Notes: generated from the sequence alone by a model not told the origin. Numbered from the stretch's first letter, positions 37,201 to 49,598 are shown. The stretch is 64,000 nt of DNA from Eudorina sp. 2006-703-Eu-15 (GCA_003117195.1 BDSI01000069.1:558001-622000), one strand, 5' to 3'. Numbers and translations are program-made.

Positions 37201-40200
37201 CGCAACGCGGCCGCCGAAGCCGCAGCGGCGACGGCGTCGGCGTCGGCGCGACGGGGCTGGCCGTCGCCGCCGTCACGCCGCAGTCTCGCCCGTCCGCCGG
37301 AGCGCCCAGCGTCGGCGACGCCGCGGGCGTCTCCCCCTCCTGGGTCTCCCCAGCCGCCGGGCCCTTGCTTCCCCGCCTGGCTCGAGTCTCCTCCCCGGCA
37401 GGGGTGTTCGAAGCCGCCGAAGACGGACGCGAGGACGGCAACCTCCGGGCGCCGCCGCCGGCACGCCGCCTCACCGACCTGGCGGGTGGCGCGGAGCACG
37501 GCAGCGCGGCCGCCGCCGTCAGCGCGCCGGGCGACCGCAGCGGCGGCGGTCCCCTGGGTGCGCCGCCGCGGCGGCTGCGGGTCTCCATACCCGCGCCCGA
37601 CCCCGGCGGGGGAATTTTGACCGGACTGGGCCGTTGCGGCCGGAGCACCGGAGGGGGCGATGGCGCAGGGCGCGGCAGGTCTATGGGCGGGTCGCCCATG
37701 CACCCCGTCGCGCTGCGCGCCCGCAGCATCGCCGTCGGCAGCGGCGTCAGCGGAGCGGCCGCCGCCCTCGAGGTGGCGGCGGAGGCAGCTGACGGCGGCG
37801 GCGGCGGCGGCTCGACGCCAGGGGCGCTGCGCCACTGCCGCAGCTTCGGTTTCATCCGCTCGCCGCGCAACGGCTTCCGCCTCAGCAACTCCCCCCGCAA
37901 GAACCTCAGCCCCGCGACGCCCAAGTTCCGCTCGCCGCTGCTGGATCCGTTGCCCCTGGCGGCGCTGTCGCCGCTGGCGCCACCGCCGCAGCCGACACAC
38001 CAGGTTCCGTTCTGCAGCGAGGGCGGTGCGGGTGGCGCCGGTGGCAACGGGCCGTCGTCGCACCTCAGTGTGGCGGCTCCGAAACCGCCGCTGCCACGCG
38101 CGGGCTCCCTTAGGACCACCCCCGGGCCGGCGGCAACCCGCGGTCACACCACCGCTGGGGCGGCGGTGGCGGCTGCACTCGGACACACATCGCAGGTGCC
38201 GCCACCCTCGTCCCCACAGCCAGCGGCTCCCGCGCTGCAGCCGTCAGTGTGTACGGCACCGGGCGCGGTGACGGTGAACGGCATCAGCGGCGGTGGTGGC
38301 GGCGACAGGTCGCAGCTTCCCCTGGTTGAACCGTCCTTGGCGCTGCCCGCCCTAACCTCCACTGACCTGGCGGCGGCGGCGGCGGCAGCTGGGGCCGGCG
38401 GCGTCACGCCCACCTCCACCGGCAGCAGCCCCCTGAGCCACTTCTTCCGACAAGGCGCCCAAGGCCGTTCCCACCACCCCCAGGACACGGATCCCCGCCG
38501 TGCCCAGCCACAACACCGACTGCAGCAGGAGGAGCAGCAGCTCCAGTCGCAGGCGCCACTGACCCATGGGTCACCACAAGCTCCGGGCGACGGCGCCGCC
38601 GGCGCCGCCTCTCCGTGGCCTGGCGGACCCGCGGAGGACGAGCCCGCGACGCCCTTCTGCTTCCACGTCGCGGCGGCGGCCGGCGGAGGCGGCGGCGGTG
38701 TCGCCCAGGTCGTCTCCCCGCAATCGCTGTCGCTCGCTTCCGATCCGCATTCGGCCATCGCCTCCACACCGCCCACAGTCGCGTCCGCGGCCGTTTCGTC
38801 GACGACGTCGCCGCCGTCGCGGCTGTCGCCGCTGTCGCGCACCCCGCCGTCGACGTCAACCACGCCCTGCACACCCACGGCGGCGGTGGCGGGCGCCGCG
38901 ACCAGCGGCGGGGGCGGCGGCGGTGGCGGCGCGTCGTCTCGTACGACGGCGGCCAACTCGACCACGACCGCCAGCCCCGGCAGCGCCCTCTCCGTCAAGT
39001 CGACGGCCACAAACACCACCACGCGGAGGAACAGCGGAGGCGGCCGAGGCCGCCCGGGCGGCAGCAGCAGCGGGAGCGGCGGCGGCATATCGGCCCGGGG
39101 CGTCTACGGCGCCAACCGTACTCCAGGGGGCGCAGCGCGCTCGGCGATGGTCCGAGCGAGCCCTTCGAAGGCGAACCCTTACGAACAGGTGAGAGGGGCC
39201 GAGGGGGGCGGCTTTGACCCGGCGGCGTGAACGATGCGGGTGTCCGCCGCCTGCAACGCTGTGTGCGGCGTTTTGATGTCGACAGGGACTGGGATGCGGC
39301 CGTGGGCATATGCCGCCGAGCGTGTCTGAGGCGGCGGATGCGGACATGGGCGCTGCCGGGGATTTGTACGTCGTAGGGTGGCCCCCGCTGGGCTGACCCT
39401 CGCTGGGGTGTCCGGAACATCTCTGAATGCCTCACCGCGGCGCTACACTTCGACCTGGCTCCTCAACCCTTCTTGCAACCCACCTCACCTGACCCTCCCT
39501 CACTGCACCGCACTTGGTATCTGGTATCTGGTACCTTCGGTATCTTCGGTATGTGCTCTATCGTTTGATTTGGGAATCCGTCGTTGCCCTGGACCAGCCA
39601 CCTGGCTGTAGAGTGGGTCTTTCCTTGCCAGGCAGGCCGGGTGGAGGCCAACTGCCGCGAGGCGAGCAACAGGGACCCAGACGCCTCACAGGGCGCGCAC
39701 AGCGGCGACCCCCCATCCTGCGTAGCTCCTTGACCCCATAGGGAAACATCTCTCAACACGCCCGGGCGACGCCCATTCCCGGCGCCGCATGGGCCAACTC
39801 CCCCGAGAGCTGCCCACAGTCGACCTTGGTCGCCTGTTGGAGCCCTTCTGTTGGAACCGCCAGTCTGCCCCAGATCCCGACCTGACCCCGCCGCTCCACC
39901 AAGCCCTGGACCCCCTCCCACCGGCCGTCCTGTCCTTCCCTCCACCCTACCCCTTCCCCCCCATCAGTTCAAGTCGGACATGAGCCTCACCCAGGCGCTC
40001 AAGAGCATCACCTCGGAGGCCCGCAAGGACGACCTGCTCAGCAGCCGGGTGCAGCACTGGAAGGAACTGTTCAGGTGGGGGGCCGGGGGCCGGCAGGCAG
40101 GGGGAGTAGACAGGAGAGAAGGAAGGGGGCAGGGGGGAAGGAACGCGGGCGCGGGACCGGAACTGCTGCTCGGGAGTGTGTGTGCCGGTGAACCCGTCCA

Positions 40201-43200
40201 TCGACGGGTTGGGTTGTTGCCAGTTGGTCAGTTGTGGGTTTCTTGTCCACGCACAGGGCTCTAACAGCCTGACACGGGACCTGACCGATCGATTGGCGGT
40301 TTCCTTGGGGAAGCGTTCGTCCACATGACTGCCGAGTCGCCGCGGCTGCCAGCCACCCCAAGCAACCCGTCGACGGATTCCTCCTCGCCTCGCCTCGCCG
40401 CTCCTAGCCCTCCTGGTTAGCAACCGCCGCCCCCTCCCCCCTCTCACCCCCCTGCTGTTTGGCTTTTCTTTTTTTCTTATCTCCTTCCTGCTGCTGCAGA
40501 ACTCGCGGCGAGGAGCTCAAGGCCGCAGTGGGCGAGTGGCAGAGCCGCCACCAGCTGGACAAGGTGCTCACCACGGGCTTCCTGGACGGGACGCACCCCA
40601 TCGTGGACACCTATGAGCTCAAGGTGGGCAGCCGGCAGGCGGGAGCAGGGCAGGGCGGAGCGGAGCGGGCCCTACGTGGTTCCGCTATGGCGGGGGCCCG
40701 GGGCGGAGAAGGGATGCCGTATGGACCGGACGGGGCAAGGGCGGCCGAACGCGAGGCCCCCCCTTTCGGTTTTCCCCCTTCTCCCTCCCCGGATCCCCGG
40801 ACCTTCCGATGATGCGGAACTGCCGATGTAGGGTGCCGGTGGGACAGCTGCCCATGAGCTTTCCTAGAGACGCTGGTCAACCTGGCAGCAGTCATGGCGG
40901 GATCCATTCCGTTTTTGCGCCCGCTGCATCCGGGCTTCCCTCGCATGGCGCTTACTGGCCTCCCTCCCTGCTTCCCTTCCTGCCCTGCCTCCCTGCTTCC
41001 CACCCTGCCCTGCCTCCCTGGGTGACTGCTGCGGGCGGGTGCTGCCTCCCAGGTGCGGCTGGAGCACATGCTGCGGCGGCTGCAGGTGCTGCAGGAGGCC
41101 GCGGGCGCCGAGAAGCCCAGCGGGGTGCTGCCCGCCCCGGAGGCGCTGTTTGTGGGCGGCGCGGTGGCGGCGGACTCGCACCACATTCTGCGGCACCTGG
41201 GGATCACCCACATCGTCAACGCCACCGAGGTGAGCCGCGGATCCACCGGATCAACACCCCCCCCCTTGCGCAGCTTTAATATGTCTACCAATTTCCTATA
41301 CCCCACCCCACCCCACCCCACCCCACCCCTCGCGGGAAACGAGAGGTACCCAACGATCGACAAGCCCAGACGAGCCCCCGGGGGTTTGGGGGTTTAATGG
41401 GGAAGGGCGATGTCATGAACCACGGTGCCGGTTGGGAGATCCAGAAGCGGTGCTGGACGGCGGCAGATGAGGCGTGTTGCGCGGGGAGGGGAATTTAAGC
41501 TCCGCGCCTTGCGGACTTTGCACCTCTTGACCCATATCTTGACCCCCTGTCGGTGAGTGATTGATCCGTGCGCATAGAGCTGTACCGTTATTGAGCCGCT
41601 TCCTGAGCCGCCATAAGCGGCGCAACTGGGCGCCCGTATGCGCCCATGCAGGCGGGTAGGTCGGTTGTGGGGTTGGTTTGGGGCCTCGCGTGCGGCCGTG
41701 CGGTTGGGCCCCCTGGACACGGAGACACCGGAGACGCCCCCCGGGGCTCCCCCGCAGGAGCTGCTGCTGCCGGATCCCTCGGCGGGCTTCGTGGTGCTGC
41801 GGGTGCCGCTGCGGGACGTGGACGACGAGGACATCTCCAGACACTTCGCCGACGTGTGCGCGTTCATTCAGGTACGGCAGGGGGCCCCGGGGCTGGGGCC
41901 GGGGCCGGGCTGGGCTGGGGCGGGACTGGCCGGGGCGCCGAGCGGACGAGCCGAGCAGGCCGGTGCCGCCGTGCTCTTCGCCTTCCTCCTTTTGGCCGCA
42001 CAAGGGTGGTGGGCGTTCCTGCCGTGCGCACCCCTATGGGCAAGCACGTCTCGATACCGGCAGATTGCAGCCTGGAATTTGGACCTGGGACATGGCATTC
42101 GGCATCAGATGCGCGATATACGCTTACTGCATGTGGGGGCAGGCAGAGCGGCAACAGGGCTCGCACGATGAGATAGATGTGTTGCTCCTTCCCTCTCGCG
42201 CGGCGCTCGCTGCTTTCGCTTTGGGCCCCTTACTGCGGCCCTCGCGGTGGAGCACATGCCTTCGGCCCTCTGGTGTTACAACACCCTGTCCGCCTCGCCC
42301 GCCTTCTCCGCTCGCCCTGCCCTCTCCTCGTCCTCCCCTTGCCTGCCTCGGCCGCGCGCCCGCGCCCGCGCCCGGCGCCGGCCCCTCCCCGCAGTCTTGC
42401 CACGCCGGCGGCGGCAGTGTGCTGGTGCACTGCTCCGAGGGCAAGAGCCGCTCCGTGACGCTGGTGCTGGCCTACCTGATGAGGGTGCGCGGGTGGAGGC
42501 TCAAAGCCGCGTTCGACCTGGTCAAGTGAGTGCCACCGGGGGCCCGCCGTGTAGCCGTCGGGGGGAAGGCAGGCCGCGTGGCCTCCGTGTCATGTCATGC
42601 GGGGGGGGGCATAGCTGCGCCCGATGATGAATGGCGTAGGCCACAGCACAACTGCCCATATACCAGACCTGAAACGACACAAACACAGTAGGGCTGCGGA
42701 TGAGTGATGAGCCGGCGGTGGCGTACCGCCGTGGGTTGGCGGTTGTCGGCAGGCTCCGTGTGCGTGACGCCGTGGCGTGTACTACGGACGCCGTGTGTGG
42801 TGTGTGTGACGCGTTTACCAGCCAACCCGTCCAAATGGGGCCATGGCAACTTTCGGGGTCCCAACAGCCGTCGCGCAACACCCACCCGTTCTACTTTCAA
42901 ACCACCACCACCCCCTCCCGCCCTCGCCCCCTTGGCCCACACAGGTCCTGTCGGCCCGTGGCCTGCCCTAACGCGGGCTTCATGTCCAAGCTGCTGTCGT
43001 ACGAACGGGACCTGTACGGCGATAATTCCTACATTCCGCAGCAGCTGAAGAAGGCCAAGCCGGATCCGGTGATGTGCCCGACCTGCGGCGTGGCGGTGGG
43101 CATCAGCTCGGCCAGTCTGGCGGTGCACATGAAGAGGGTGCACCCGGAGGTGGCGCAGGCGCGGGCGGCGACGGCGGGTGCGCCCGCGGGAGGGGCGGCG

Positions 43201-43407
43201 GCGAACGTGTCGGCGGGGCCGGGCGGGGCCGGGAGCGGGCAGCAGCAGCAGACACAGACGCACGCGAACGCGCACGTGGCGCGGGTGGCTTCAGCACCCG
43301 GAGCCGCAGCAAAGCGGGGTGAGGGGGCGGCTGTTGGAGCGGCGGAGCAGGTGCAGGAGGCCGGGGCTGCGTTGGTGGGGGGCGATTGCCAGGAGGGCGA
43401 GGCGTAA
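31223..43407 (+). CDS. PHS1: PHS1-type tubulin kinase / dual-specificity phosphatase
   Basis: Plant-type PHS1: an N-terminal actin-fragmin-kinase-like domain that phosphorylates alpha-tubulin in plants, plus a C-terminal dual-specificity phosphatase that restrains it. Sixteen exons: 31223-31433, 31712-31812, 32100-32221, 32457-32520, 32730-32912, 33502-33643, 33995-34119, 34664-34807, 35514-35814, 36181-39188, 39968-40074, 40500-40623, 41053-41229, 41758-41871, 42395-42525 and 42945-43407; 1,838 residues, all joins in phase. Kinase landmarks: VAVLKFGP (Lys133), Glu149, GNADRLP and WRGNPNNVLFG (250-271), and VAIDSC with Asp286. Phosphatase landmarks: LGITHIVNATE, VPLRDVDDEDI (Asp1623 or a neighbour as general acid), and VHCSEGKSRS with Cys1654 and Arg1660. 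Both active sites look intact. The C terminus has MCPTCG...HMKRVH, the PHS1 zinc finger. Exon 10 inserts about 1,000 low-complexity residues between the domains; Arabidopsis PHS1 is about half this total length. Confidence 0.92.
33846..33905 (-). repeat. Dispersed repeat, two tandem short copies
   Basis: On the - strand it contains CATATCTAAACACACAATCATGG and, 33 bases away, a diverged ATCTCCTACACACACAATTATGG. Both are followed by GCGAG. Lies in the PHS1 intron 33644-33994, antisense to that gene. Confidence 0.55.
34120..34215 (+). repeat. G-run array at the start of PHS1 intron 7
   Basis: Directly after the donor at 34120 come repeated GGGGC and GGGG runs (GCGGGGCGGGGCAAGGGCG and onward). 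At least four closely spaced G-runs on the coding strand meet the usual G-quadruplex pattern, in both RNA and DNA. It may affect use of this donor. Confidence 0.6.
34624..34652 (+). repeat. Dispersed repeat copy D at an intron 3' end
   Basis: ATGTCTACCAATGTCCTATA followed by a C-run. It ends 11 bases before the acceptor of PHS1 exon 8 and is in the sense orientation. Matches 41278-41304 and the - strand of 54147-54174. Confidence 0.65.
36181..39188 (+). repeat. Low-complexity coding stretch (PHS1 exon 10)
   Basis: A single open frame of 3,008 bases. CAG-rich runs at about 36736-36895 encode poly-Gln, and GCC/GGC runs elsewhere encode Ala/Gly/Ser/Pro tracts. Short less repetitive islands such as YLANSIRG (start) and SPRNGFRLSNSPRKNLSP (middle) could be phosphorylation or docking sites. 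Codon composition is strongly GC3-rich, like the neighbouring exons. Confidence 0.8.
41278..41304 (+). repeat. Dispersed repeat copy C
   Basis: AATATGTCTACCAATTTCCTATACCCC, followed by a (CCCCA) pentanucleotide run to about 41330. In the PHS1 intron 41230-41757, sense orientation. Confidence 0.65.
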
Positions 43408-43750
43408 AGTAAAGGGCGGCTGCAGTTGGGGCTGGGGCAGGTTGCAGGCGAGTGCGGGTACGGAGTGCGGGATGACAGAGCTGGAGGCAGCGGGCGGATG
43501 TCCAATTCTTTTGCCTCTTGCGAACCTCTTGATTCTTGCCCCCTGGTTAGGGCGGCGCGGCGCAGGGTGGGGCTGCGGGCGATCGGCAGTAGCAGCAGCC
43601 GTGCAAGCTAGAGGATCATATCCAGAATCATCACGGGGTCAAGTATGGTGATTTATCTGTTCCTGTCATTATGGTCATCGATTTTCTGTTTCGCGGCTCG
43701 CTTCTCAAGAGGCGGACGGGGCCAGGTTCGCTGCGCGGCGAACAGCCGTG

Positions 43751-43798
43751 TGCCCCCCTGGTTGCCCCCCTGGTTGCCCCCCTGGTTGCCCCCCTGGA
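43751..43798. repeat. 12-base tandem repeat, four copies
   Basis: Unit TGCCCCCCTGGT repeated about four times just past the PHS1 stop codon, in its 3' untranslated region. Confidence 0.95.
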
Positions 43799-44148
43799 CG
43801 GCGTAACCGAACGAGGTCACCAAACCGGCATTAGTTGTGCGTGGCCCCTGCACGCCCGAGCCGTACGGTGCAGGCCACGCTCATGAGGCCGCCCCCGTGA
43901 CTGCTACTGCTACCGGGACGCCATCCGGCCCCCCCCCGGGGGAGCGAAGTGAGGTGTTTCGGTGGGTGGGGTCAGGTGACGTGGAGTGTGGAGCGCTGTT
44001 GTGATGCTGTTGTGCAGCGCGGGCTGCGACGCTGATGTCGCTCGATGCGGCCCCTCGTCCTGTCCTGTCGTGAGAGAGGGACACACCCCGACTGCACGGG
44101 GTTACCCTACGCTCGACTACCTCGTGTGTGTGTCCCTCGGTGCGCAGT

Positions 44149-44180
44149 GCGTGTGTTTAGGAAAAGATCCCGCCCGCAAT
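44149..44180 (-). repeat. Dispersed TAAACACAC element
   Basis: Read on the - strand: GCGGGCGGGATCTTTTCCTAAACACACG. Matches similar segments at 47264, 48372, 49251 and 50062. Confidence 0.5.
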
Positions 44181-44701
44181 ACGTGTGTATGTGTATGCGT
44201 GTGTGCGCCTCGACCCCGGCGGTGGTGGGTCTTGGAGGCAACGACAGAACGACTGCATCGTTTCCGTTGGCCCCGAGTATCCGGGTGGACGCGGTCGGGT
44301 ACCCGGGTCGTCGTGGGACTGGCCGGGGGGGACCCGGCTGTCCCGTCAGCAGCCGTTGCCGTTGCGGTGGGCACGGGCGCCTGGTCCATTCTTCCGCGTT
44401 GGCTCTGTGTTTGAGAGACGAGTCAGCAGACGGCATCAGGACACCGTCTGTCCGTCACAGTAAGTTACAGTAAGTTCCTTTCCCCGGAGTGGCCCCTTTG
44501 TGCGGGACTGGGACTCCTTCTGCCGCGGCTTCTCCCCTTTCAGTCACATCATGCCAGACGTCACGACACGTACTCGGCATGGATGTACTCTTGATAGGTG
44601 ATACGTGCTGGGGCCGCCATCCAGGGTGGGGGGGGGACGTAATGCCAACCTGAGTCCGAAAAGACGTAACAAGCTGCACCTCGAACACTCACACCCCCGC
44701 A

Positions 44702-44706
44702 TGTAA
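44702..44706 (+). terminator. Candidate polyadenylation signal of PHS1 (TGTAA)
   Basis: First clear TGTAA on the + strand after the PHS1 stop, about 1.3 kb downstream. Confidence 0.4.
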
Positions 44707-47263
44707 TACTACTGCAAGAACCGAACGCGTGTCTGGCTGGCGGGAGGGGCAAACCTGTCAGCACCTGGCTGCCAGGCCGAACACAATGGCAGCAGCCTGC
44801 CATTCAAACACACGTCGGGGTTGCGGTGGTGCACACAAGGGGGGCACAAGCGCGTAACGGTGCGCAAAGCTCAACGACTGCTCTCGCAAAGAAGTCGGAT
44901 GAATTACCCCCACGCCCATGACGTCCACATACTAGGTACCTCTTGGGTGCGCCGTCGCCGTTTTCAGCCCCCGGCGACGTGCCGACAGAGCAGGCCAGGC
45001 CCACCAGCCCTCATGCATTCCACTCCGCATGGGGGACAACCCCCCGCTCCTCTCAAATGTGCACCTCACACCGTGAATCTCTTCCCTCCTACTCGTTGTG
45101 AACGGCCAGGCGATCCGCGTCATTCCCGCCCCAAAGGAAACCCCTGCGCACCAGCCATGATCCCATCCAAAAATGCCATCGACCCCTCGGACACCCCCTC
45201 GGATGCCCCCTGAGGGTTCTTTTCGCTCCGGCCTCCGCCTCCACGGCCTGCCCTGCCCCATGACGCCTCATCCGCACGCGCGCGCCCCGATATCGTCCGT
45301 CGCGACCGAAGTCGACATCAAATACAAGAGCGCCAAAAGCGCACCGGAAAGGCAGCGTCCTTGCTTCACTGCAGCCTTTCTTGTCGGGAATTGGGTACAT
45401 ACATAATTTACGCGTACGGGCAGCCGTTGGACACGCACTCCCGCCCTGCCCGTCGAACAACAACAAAAAAGAGCAAACGGAAAGGGGACCCGGTCACCAG
45501 GAAGCGGGAACGTTCGACGTCCGCCCCCACAACTCCGCGCCGCTGTGTTTCACCGTAAAGCAGTCGCAGCTGCCTTCATTTTGGTACTCTCTCTTCATCT
45601 CATCTCGGGATTTCCTGCCACAACACAGAAAGCGCTTCCACTCGGAACCCGATTTCGCGCTTGGCGCCCCCGGTGATCAAAGAGGGCGGCAAGTCCAGAT
45701 GAATGACGAGTCGACGATGCGGACACGTCTGCGGATGCTTGGCCGGGGCCATTCCAAACCACCCAGAAGAGCCTCTGAGAGCCCACATCCGCGACCCCGC
45801 GCCTCATTGCTGCCGCGCCCCTCATTGCAATCAGGCGATGTCGCCCAACGCTCCCGGGATGGCGTCTGAGAAACACCCTGAGCGCCACGATCGTAAGGCG
45901 TGGGCACCACCCGATTACGGCACTCACGACGCTCAGCTACGGTTCAGGGAAATGGCGCGACCCTCAGCCCTGTGGTCGCCCAACAGCCCCCAGAATGAAA
46001 TCGGCGCCTCCGGTGGGTCCCAGCTGGGTCCCACCCGAGGCTCCACCCTCGCAGCACCTCCGGCCGGTGCCTCCCCCCCCCAGCAGCACCCGGGTGCCTG
46101 CCGCCCCCGCCTTACCCCCCCAATCCACCCCCCGGAGGACTACCTTTTTGTCAAAAAATAAAGACAGCGAACCGGAGGACCCCCCCTTCGGCACCCTCAC
46201 TCGGGCCACCGTAGCCAGCCAGCCAGCCAGCCATACAGGCAGACAGACGGACAGACGGAGAGGCCACGGCCCGCAGTTCGCAGCTGGGCACAAACCCTGT
46301 GGCGTTGATTCGACACATCCCCGCCCCCATCCCCCGGGAGCCCCGCGGAGCTCCCCAACGTGCGCGTGCGCGCGCCCGATAGCTCGTACTGCATTTCGTC
46401 CAATCACACCGGACACGAATCACATGAACCACATGGACTTGACATGGAAGGAGAATCATTTTCTTGACCAGATACCCCGGAGCGCTTGGGATGGTCACAC
46501 GGGTTAGTGTGGCTGCGCCCCACAAACCACATGGAGCCTTTCCGCCCTCCCCCTGGCCCCCTTGCGCGCTCGCCATCACTCCCGCATTGTGCCGTCTGGC
46601 TGTCTATCCCTCTCTTAAGGGCTTTATTTTTTTCCTCCTCATGCCACCGACCCATCCACTTCATCGCACGAATCATACCCTCCACGAACTCCTCACAGCG
46701 TCGCGTGGGAGGGAGGGAGGTCTGCGCCACCCCCACAGCCTCAATGCTCATACTTGCCATTATTTCTCTTTCGCCCTCTTCCCCCCCGGACGACGTCAAC
46801 GGCAACGCCACGCGCCGCGGCGCCTGGACCGGAGGAGGGTAGGGTTGAAGGGGGAGCTGCGCCACAGCGCGTTCGATGGTCAGTTAGCGCATTCCAACAT
46901 CATTACCGCCACTTCGCCCGCTGCCCATCCACATACTCAGTTACCCACGCCGCGAAATGCCGCACTCTGTAATGCGAAATTCTCAACCCTCGGCACAAGT
47001 AGAATAATAGCAACTGTCAGCTCGGATTATGCCACTATAAATTATTACGACGATGACCGCGCCCAAAATGCTCCAGTCCGCGCACGAACCCGGCACAGAG
47101 TAGGCGGCGCGGCGCAACGAGTATCGCTGTCTCTCTCTCTCTCTCTCCCCTTTGCACGGCGCAGCATCAGCCCTCGGGGCGGCCCGCCTCGTGTGGCCAG
47201 GTCGCCACACGCACACGGCTGCCGATCTCCGCAGCACACATATCCACACACACACACACACGT

Positions 47264-47297
47264 CGGGCGGGTTGCTCGCTAAACACACACGCAAACA
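47264..47297 (+). repeat. Dispersed TAAACACAC element
   Basis: GGGCGGGTTGCTCGCTAAAC followed by ACACACGC, next to a CA microsatellite. Confidence 0.5.
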
Positions 47298-47569
47298 TAT
47301 ACGTAGACACACGTACGCTACAGTCCTTGCATGCATTAACGGGTCGCTGCCGGGTGCGCGCCGTATCCTGTCCATCGCCATTGTTCATCATGTGTTGGCT
47401 TCTGACTGCCCGACGGCGGCACCACCGGACCCTCCCACGTGGCGCCCACCGTACACGTTGGCCAAGAGCGGGTCCCCCTCCAAAAGACACGACTCCAGGG
47501 ACGGAGAAGGAGATCCTAGATCACACAACCCACCGCGATCCCGTCCGCGAGATCCTCCGCGCCGGCGCT

Positions 47570-47638
47570 CCGCCGCCCCCCTTGGCCCCCTTTGCCTCCA
47601 CCGCCCCCCTTGGCCCCCTTTGCCTCCACCGCCCCCCC
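47570..47638. repeat. 27-base C-rich tandem duplication
   Basis: CCCCCTTGGCCCCCTTTGCC and the following bases occur twice with a period of about 27, ending in a C homopolymer. Confidence 0.9.
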
Positions 47639-48048
47639 CCCCACACACACGCTCGCATACGTAAGCCCAGTGGGGCGCCACCCGGGACCCAGTAGTACCC
47701 TGCCGTTCCCCCCTGCCAACCAAACAACCACCAATCGCCAACCACCAACCGTTGATACATGGAAAAGGGTACTCACAAATTCAAGGAATAAGTTTGCCTG
47801 TGGAACAGCACGAACCGCACAGCGCTGCCGACTTTGCCGCTATCTAGCGCAAGGGCCCGGTGCCTGCCAGCTGTGCGAAGGCCTTCGCCGCGCGGCCGCG
47901 ACCCGTAGCACCCGTCCCTGTCGGTCGATGATCGCCAGCAGCAGCAGCGGCTGCAGCCACAACCGCAACAGCAGCAGCACCAGCCCTTCCGGCACCTGCG
48001 ACCTTCGCGGCCACTCCCTGTTCGCAACTGCATCCTAGGCGCGGGGCC

Positions 48049-48157
48049 GAAACAGTAGCACGTAAATCACGTGATTTTGCTATGAAAGCTGCAAAAATAT
48101 TAGTAACAGGTCCTGGTCAAGGTCATGAAAGTTCAATTCGTGAAATTTTTAAAGCAG
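48049..48157 (+). pseudogene. rps11: Nuclear insert of chloroplast DNA: rps11 fragment
   Basis: An abrupt AT-rich island of about 109 bases in GC-rich DNA. It stays open in one frame with chloroplast-style codons (AAA, TTA, GCT, GGT, TTT) and reads ARKSRDFAM, then [11 protein letters not shown], then [10 protein letters not shown]. This is the C-terminal third of chloroplast ribosomal protein S11, where GPGxGRESxIR is the family signature; here the Arg is His (GQGHESS). Both ends stop abruptly and the flanks are ordinary GC-rich spacer. No start, no rest of the gene: a dead plastid-to-nucleus transfer. An exon of a nuclear gene is unlikely given the codon use. Confidence 0.82.
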
Positions 48158-48371
48158 ACCGACCCACGGGGGGCCGAGGCACTCACCCCTCAATGGGGCA
48201 GTGGGTGGGGCTGGGCGGTGGGTTCCCGCAGGTCCCCGCTCCGCCACGCAGTCCGCAGTCAGCTGCCCCGCCTCTCGCGCTCCCGCGTTTGTACGACATC
48301 TCACCGGCTGTACCCTCGCCGAACAGCGCACGCACCCCCAGCGCACGCACACGCACACGCTTAGGTGGGTG

Positions 48372-48402
48372 GGTGGGTTACTTGTCTAAACACACACGCA
48401 CA
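48372..48402 (+). repeat. Dispersed TAAACACAC element
   Basis: GGGTTACTTGTCTAAACACA followed by CACGCACA. Confidence 0.5.
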
Positions 48403-49250
48403 ACCCACCCCATCGCAACACGGACTGCCGGCCCCTCCTCCAGGCGGGCAGTGGTGGGCGCCCTGCCCTGCCCTGCCTTGCCCTGCCCTGCCGGTAACAG
48501 GCGGCCCCACAGCTGTGGGGGTTCATGATAGGATGTCCCTCCGCGGCCATGCGGCACACGCCACCGACCCGCCCCGCCCCCACACTTCCGGCCTCAGTCG
48601 CATCCCTCGGCCCTCCACCCCTCCCTGGGCGGTGTAACGACTCGGCACGGCCCCGGTCCTCTGTTCGACTCGAATCCCAACCGAACCCAACGGAATCATC
48701 ACCGGCCCGAACGCCATCCGAGCCGAAGCGCCCCCGCCGGCACCCGCAGCGAGGCGGTCGCCCGGCACCCGCACACGAACCGAACCGAACCGAGCGGAAC
48801 CGATCCCGCAACCGAGCTGGATGGGACCGCAACGAAATGAAACGAAACGAAACGCAGTTACGCAGATTGGTGCGAAATACGTCCTGCACATCCCGGGCCA
48901 GAAGCGAGGAGCGCCCCATCGGTCTCGCACCCTGGACGTCAACCAACGGCAGCCGTCCAGCTCTTGACGTCATAGGGGCACACAGGGGCACACAGGGGCG
49001 CACCGCAGTCTTGGCCGCGGGTTCCGCACATGGGAGGGGAGGGGACCACCCCAGTCAGACCTCCCGCCCTCGCGCGCACACGCCGCGCGCTTAGAGCAGG
49101 TGTCGCCGACACCGACACCCATGCCCCTACACACACGACGTGGGATGCCGGGTGCAGTGTGTAGGGTGTGTTCGCAGGGCAGGCAGAACAGGAGTGCGTG
49201 ACACGTGAGGGGCAGGGTGGCGTCCAAACGTGTAGGGTGTTTTATGAGCA

Positions 49251-49290
49251 GCCCGCCCGAATATGTGTGTGTTTAGCAAAGTAGCCACCC
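49251..49290 (-). repeat. Dispersed TAAACACAC element
   Basis: On the - strand: GGGTGGCTACTTTGCTAAAC followed by ACACACATATTCGGGCGGG. Confidence 0.5.
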
Positions 49291-49598
49291 GATCCGAATG
49301 CGTGGGTACGTGGGTACGTGGGTACGGCTATCCAGGCTCTCTTATGCTTCAGTAACTGATTGTAGCCGATGGGGATCGCCAACGGGACCCCCCCCCGGGT
49401 CGCTCGGACGGATGGCCACACGCACCGCGGCGGATGGGGCCACGAGCGGACCCGGCCGCCTGGACAGTAGGCGGTAGACACACGCCCACACACAAACCAC
49501 GCCCCTCGCGGCTCAGCTTTCTTACGCCTACACAACCACCCCCACCGCTTCCTCCTCCCGGAACTCCCACCTCCCTGTCCCCCCATCACCCTCCTGCT

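Noticed and set aside
36210..38186. Open frame of 658 codons on the - strand opposite PHS1 exon 10 (and others at 36965-38119, 38144-39088)
   Set aside because: GC-rich repeated codons make several frames open at once; the translation is Arg/Ala/Gly noise with no motif, while the + frame joins in phase to both flanking PHS1 exons.
43751..43798. Possible CRISPR-like or regulatory direct repeat
   Set aside because: Units are directly adjacent without spacers; a simple minisatellite in a eukaryotic 3' untranslated region.
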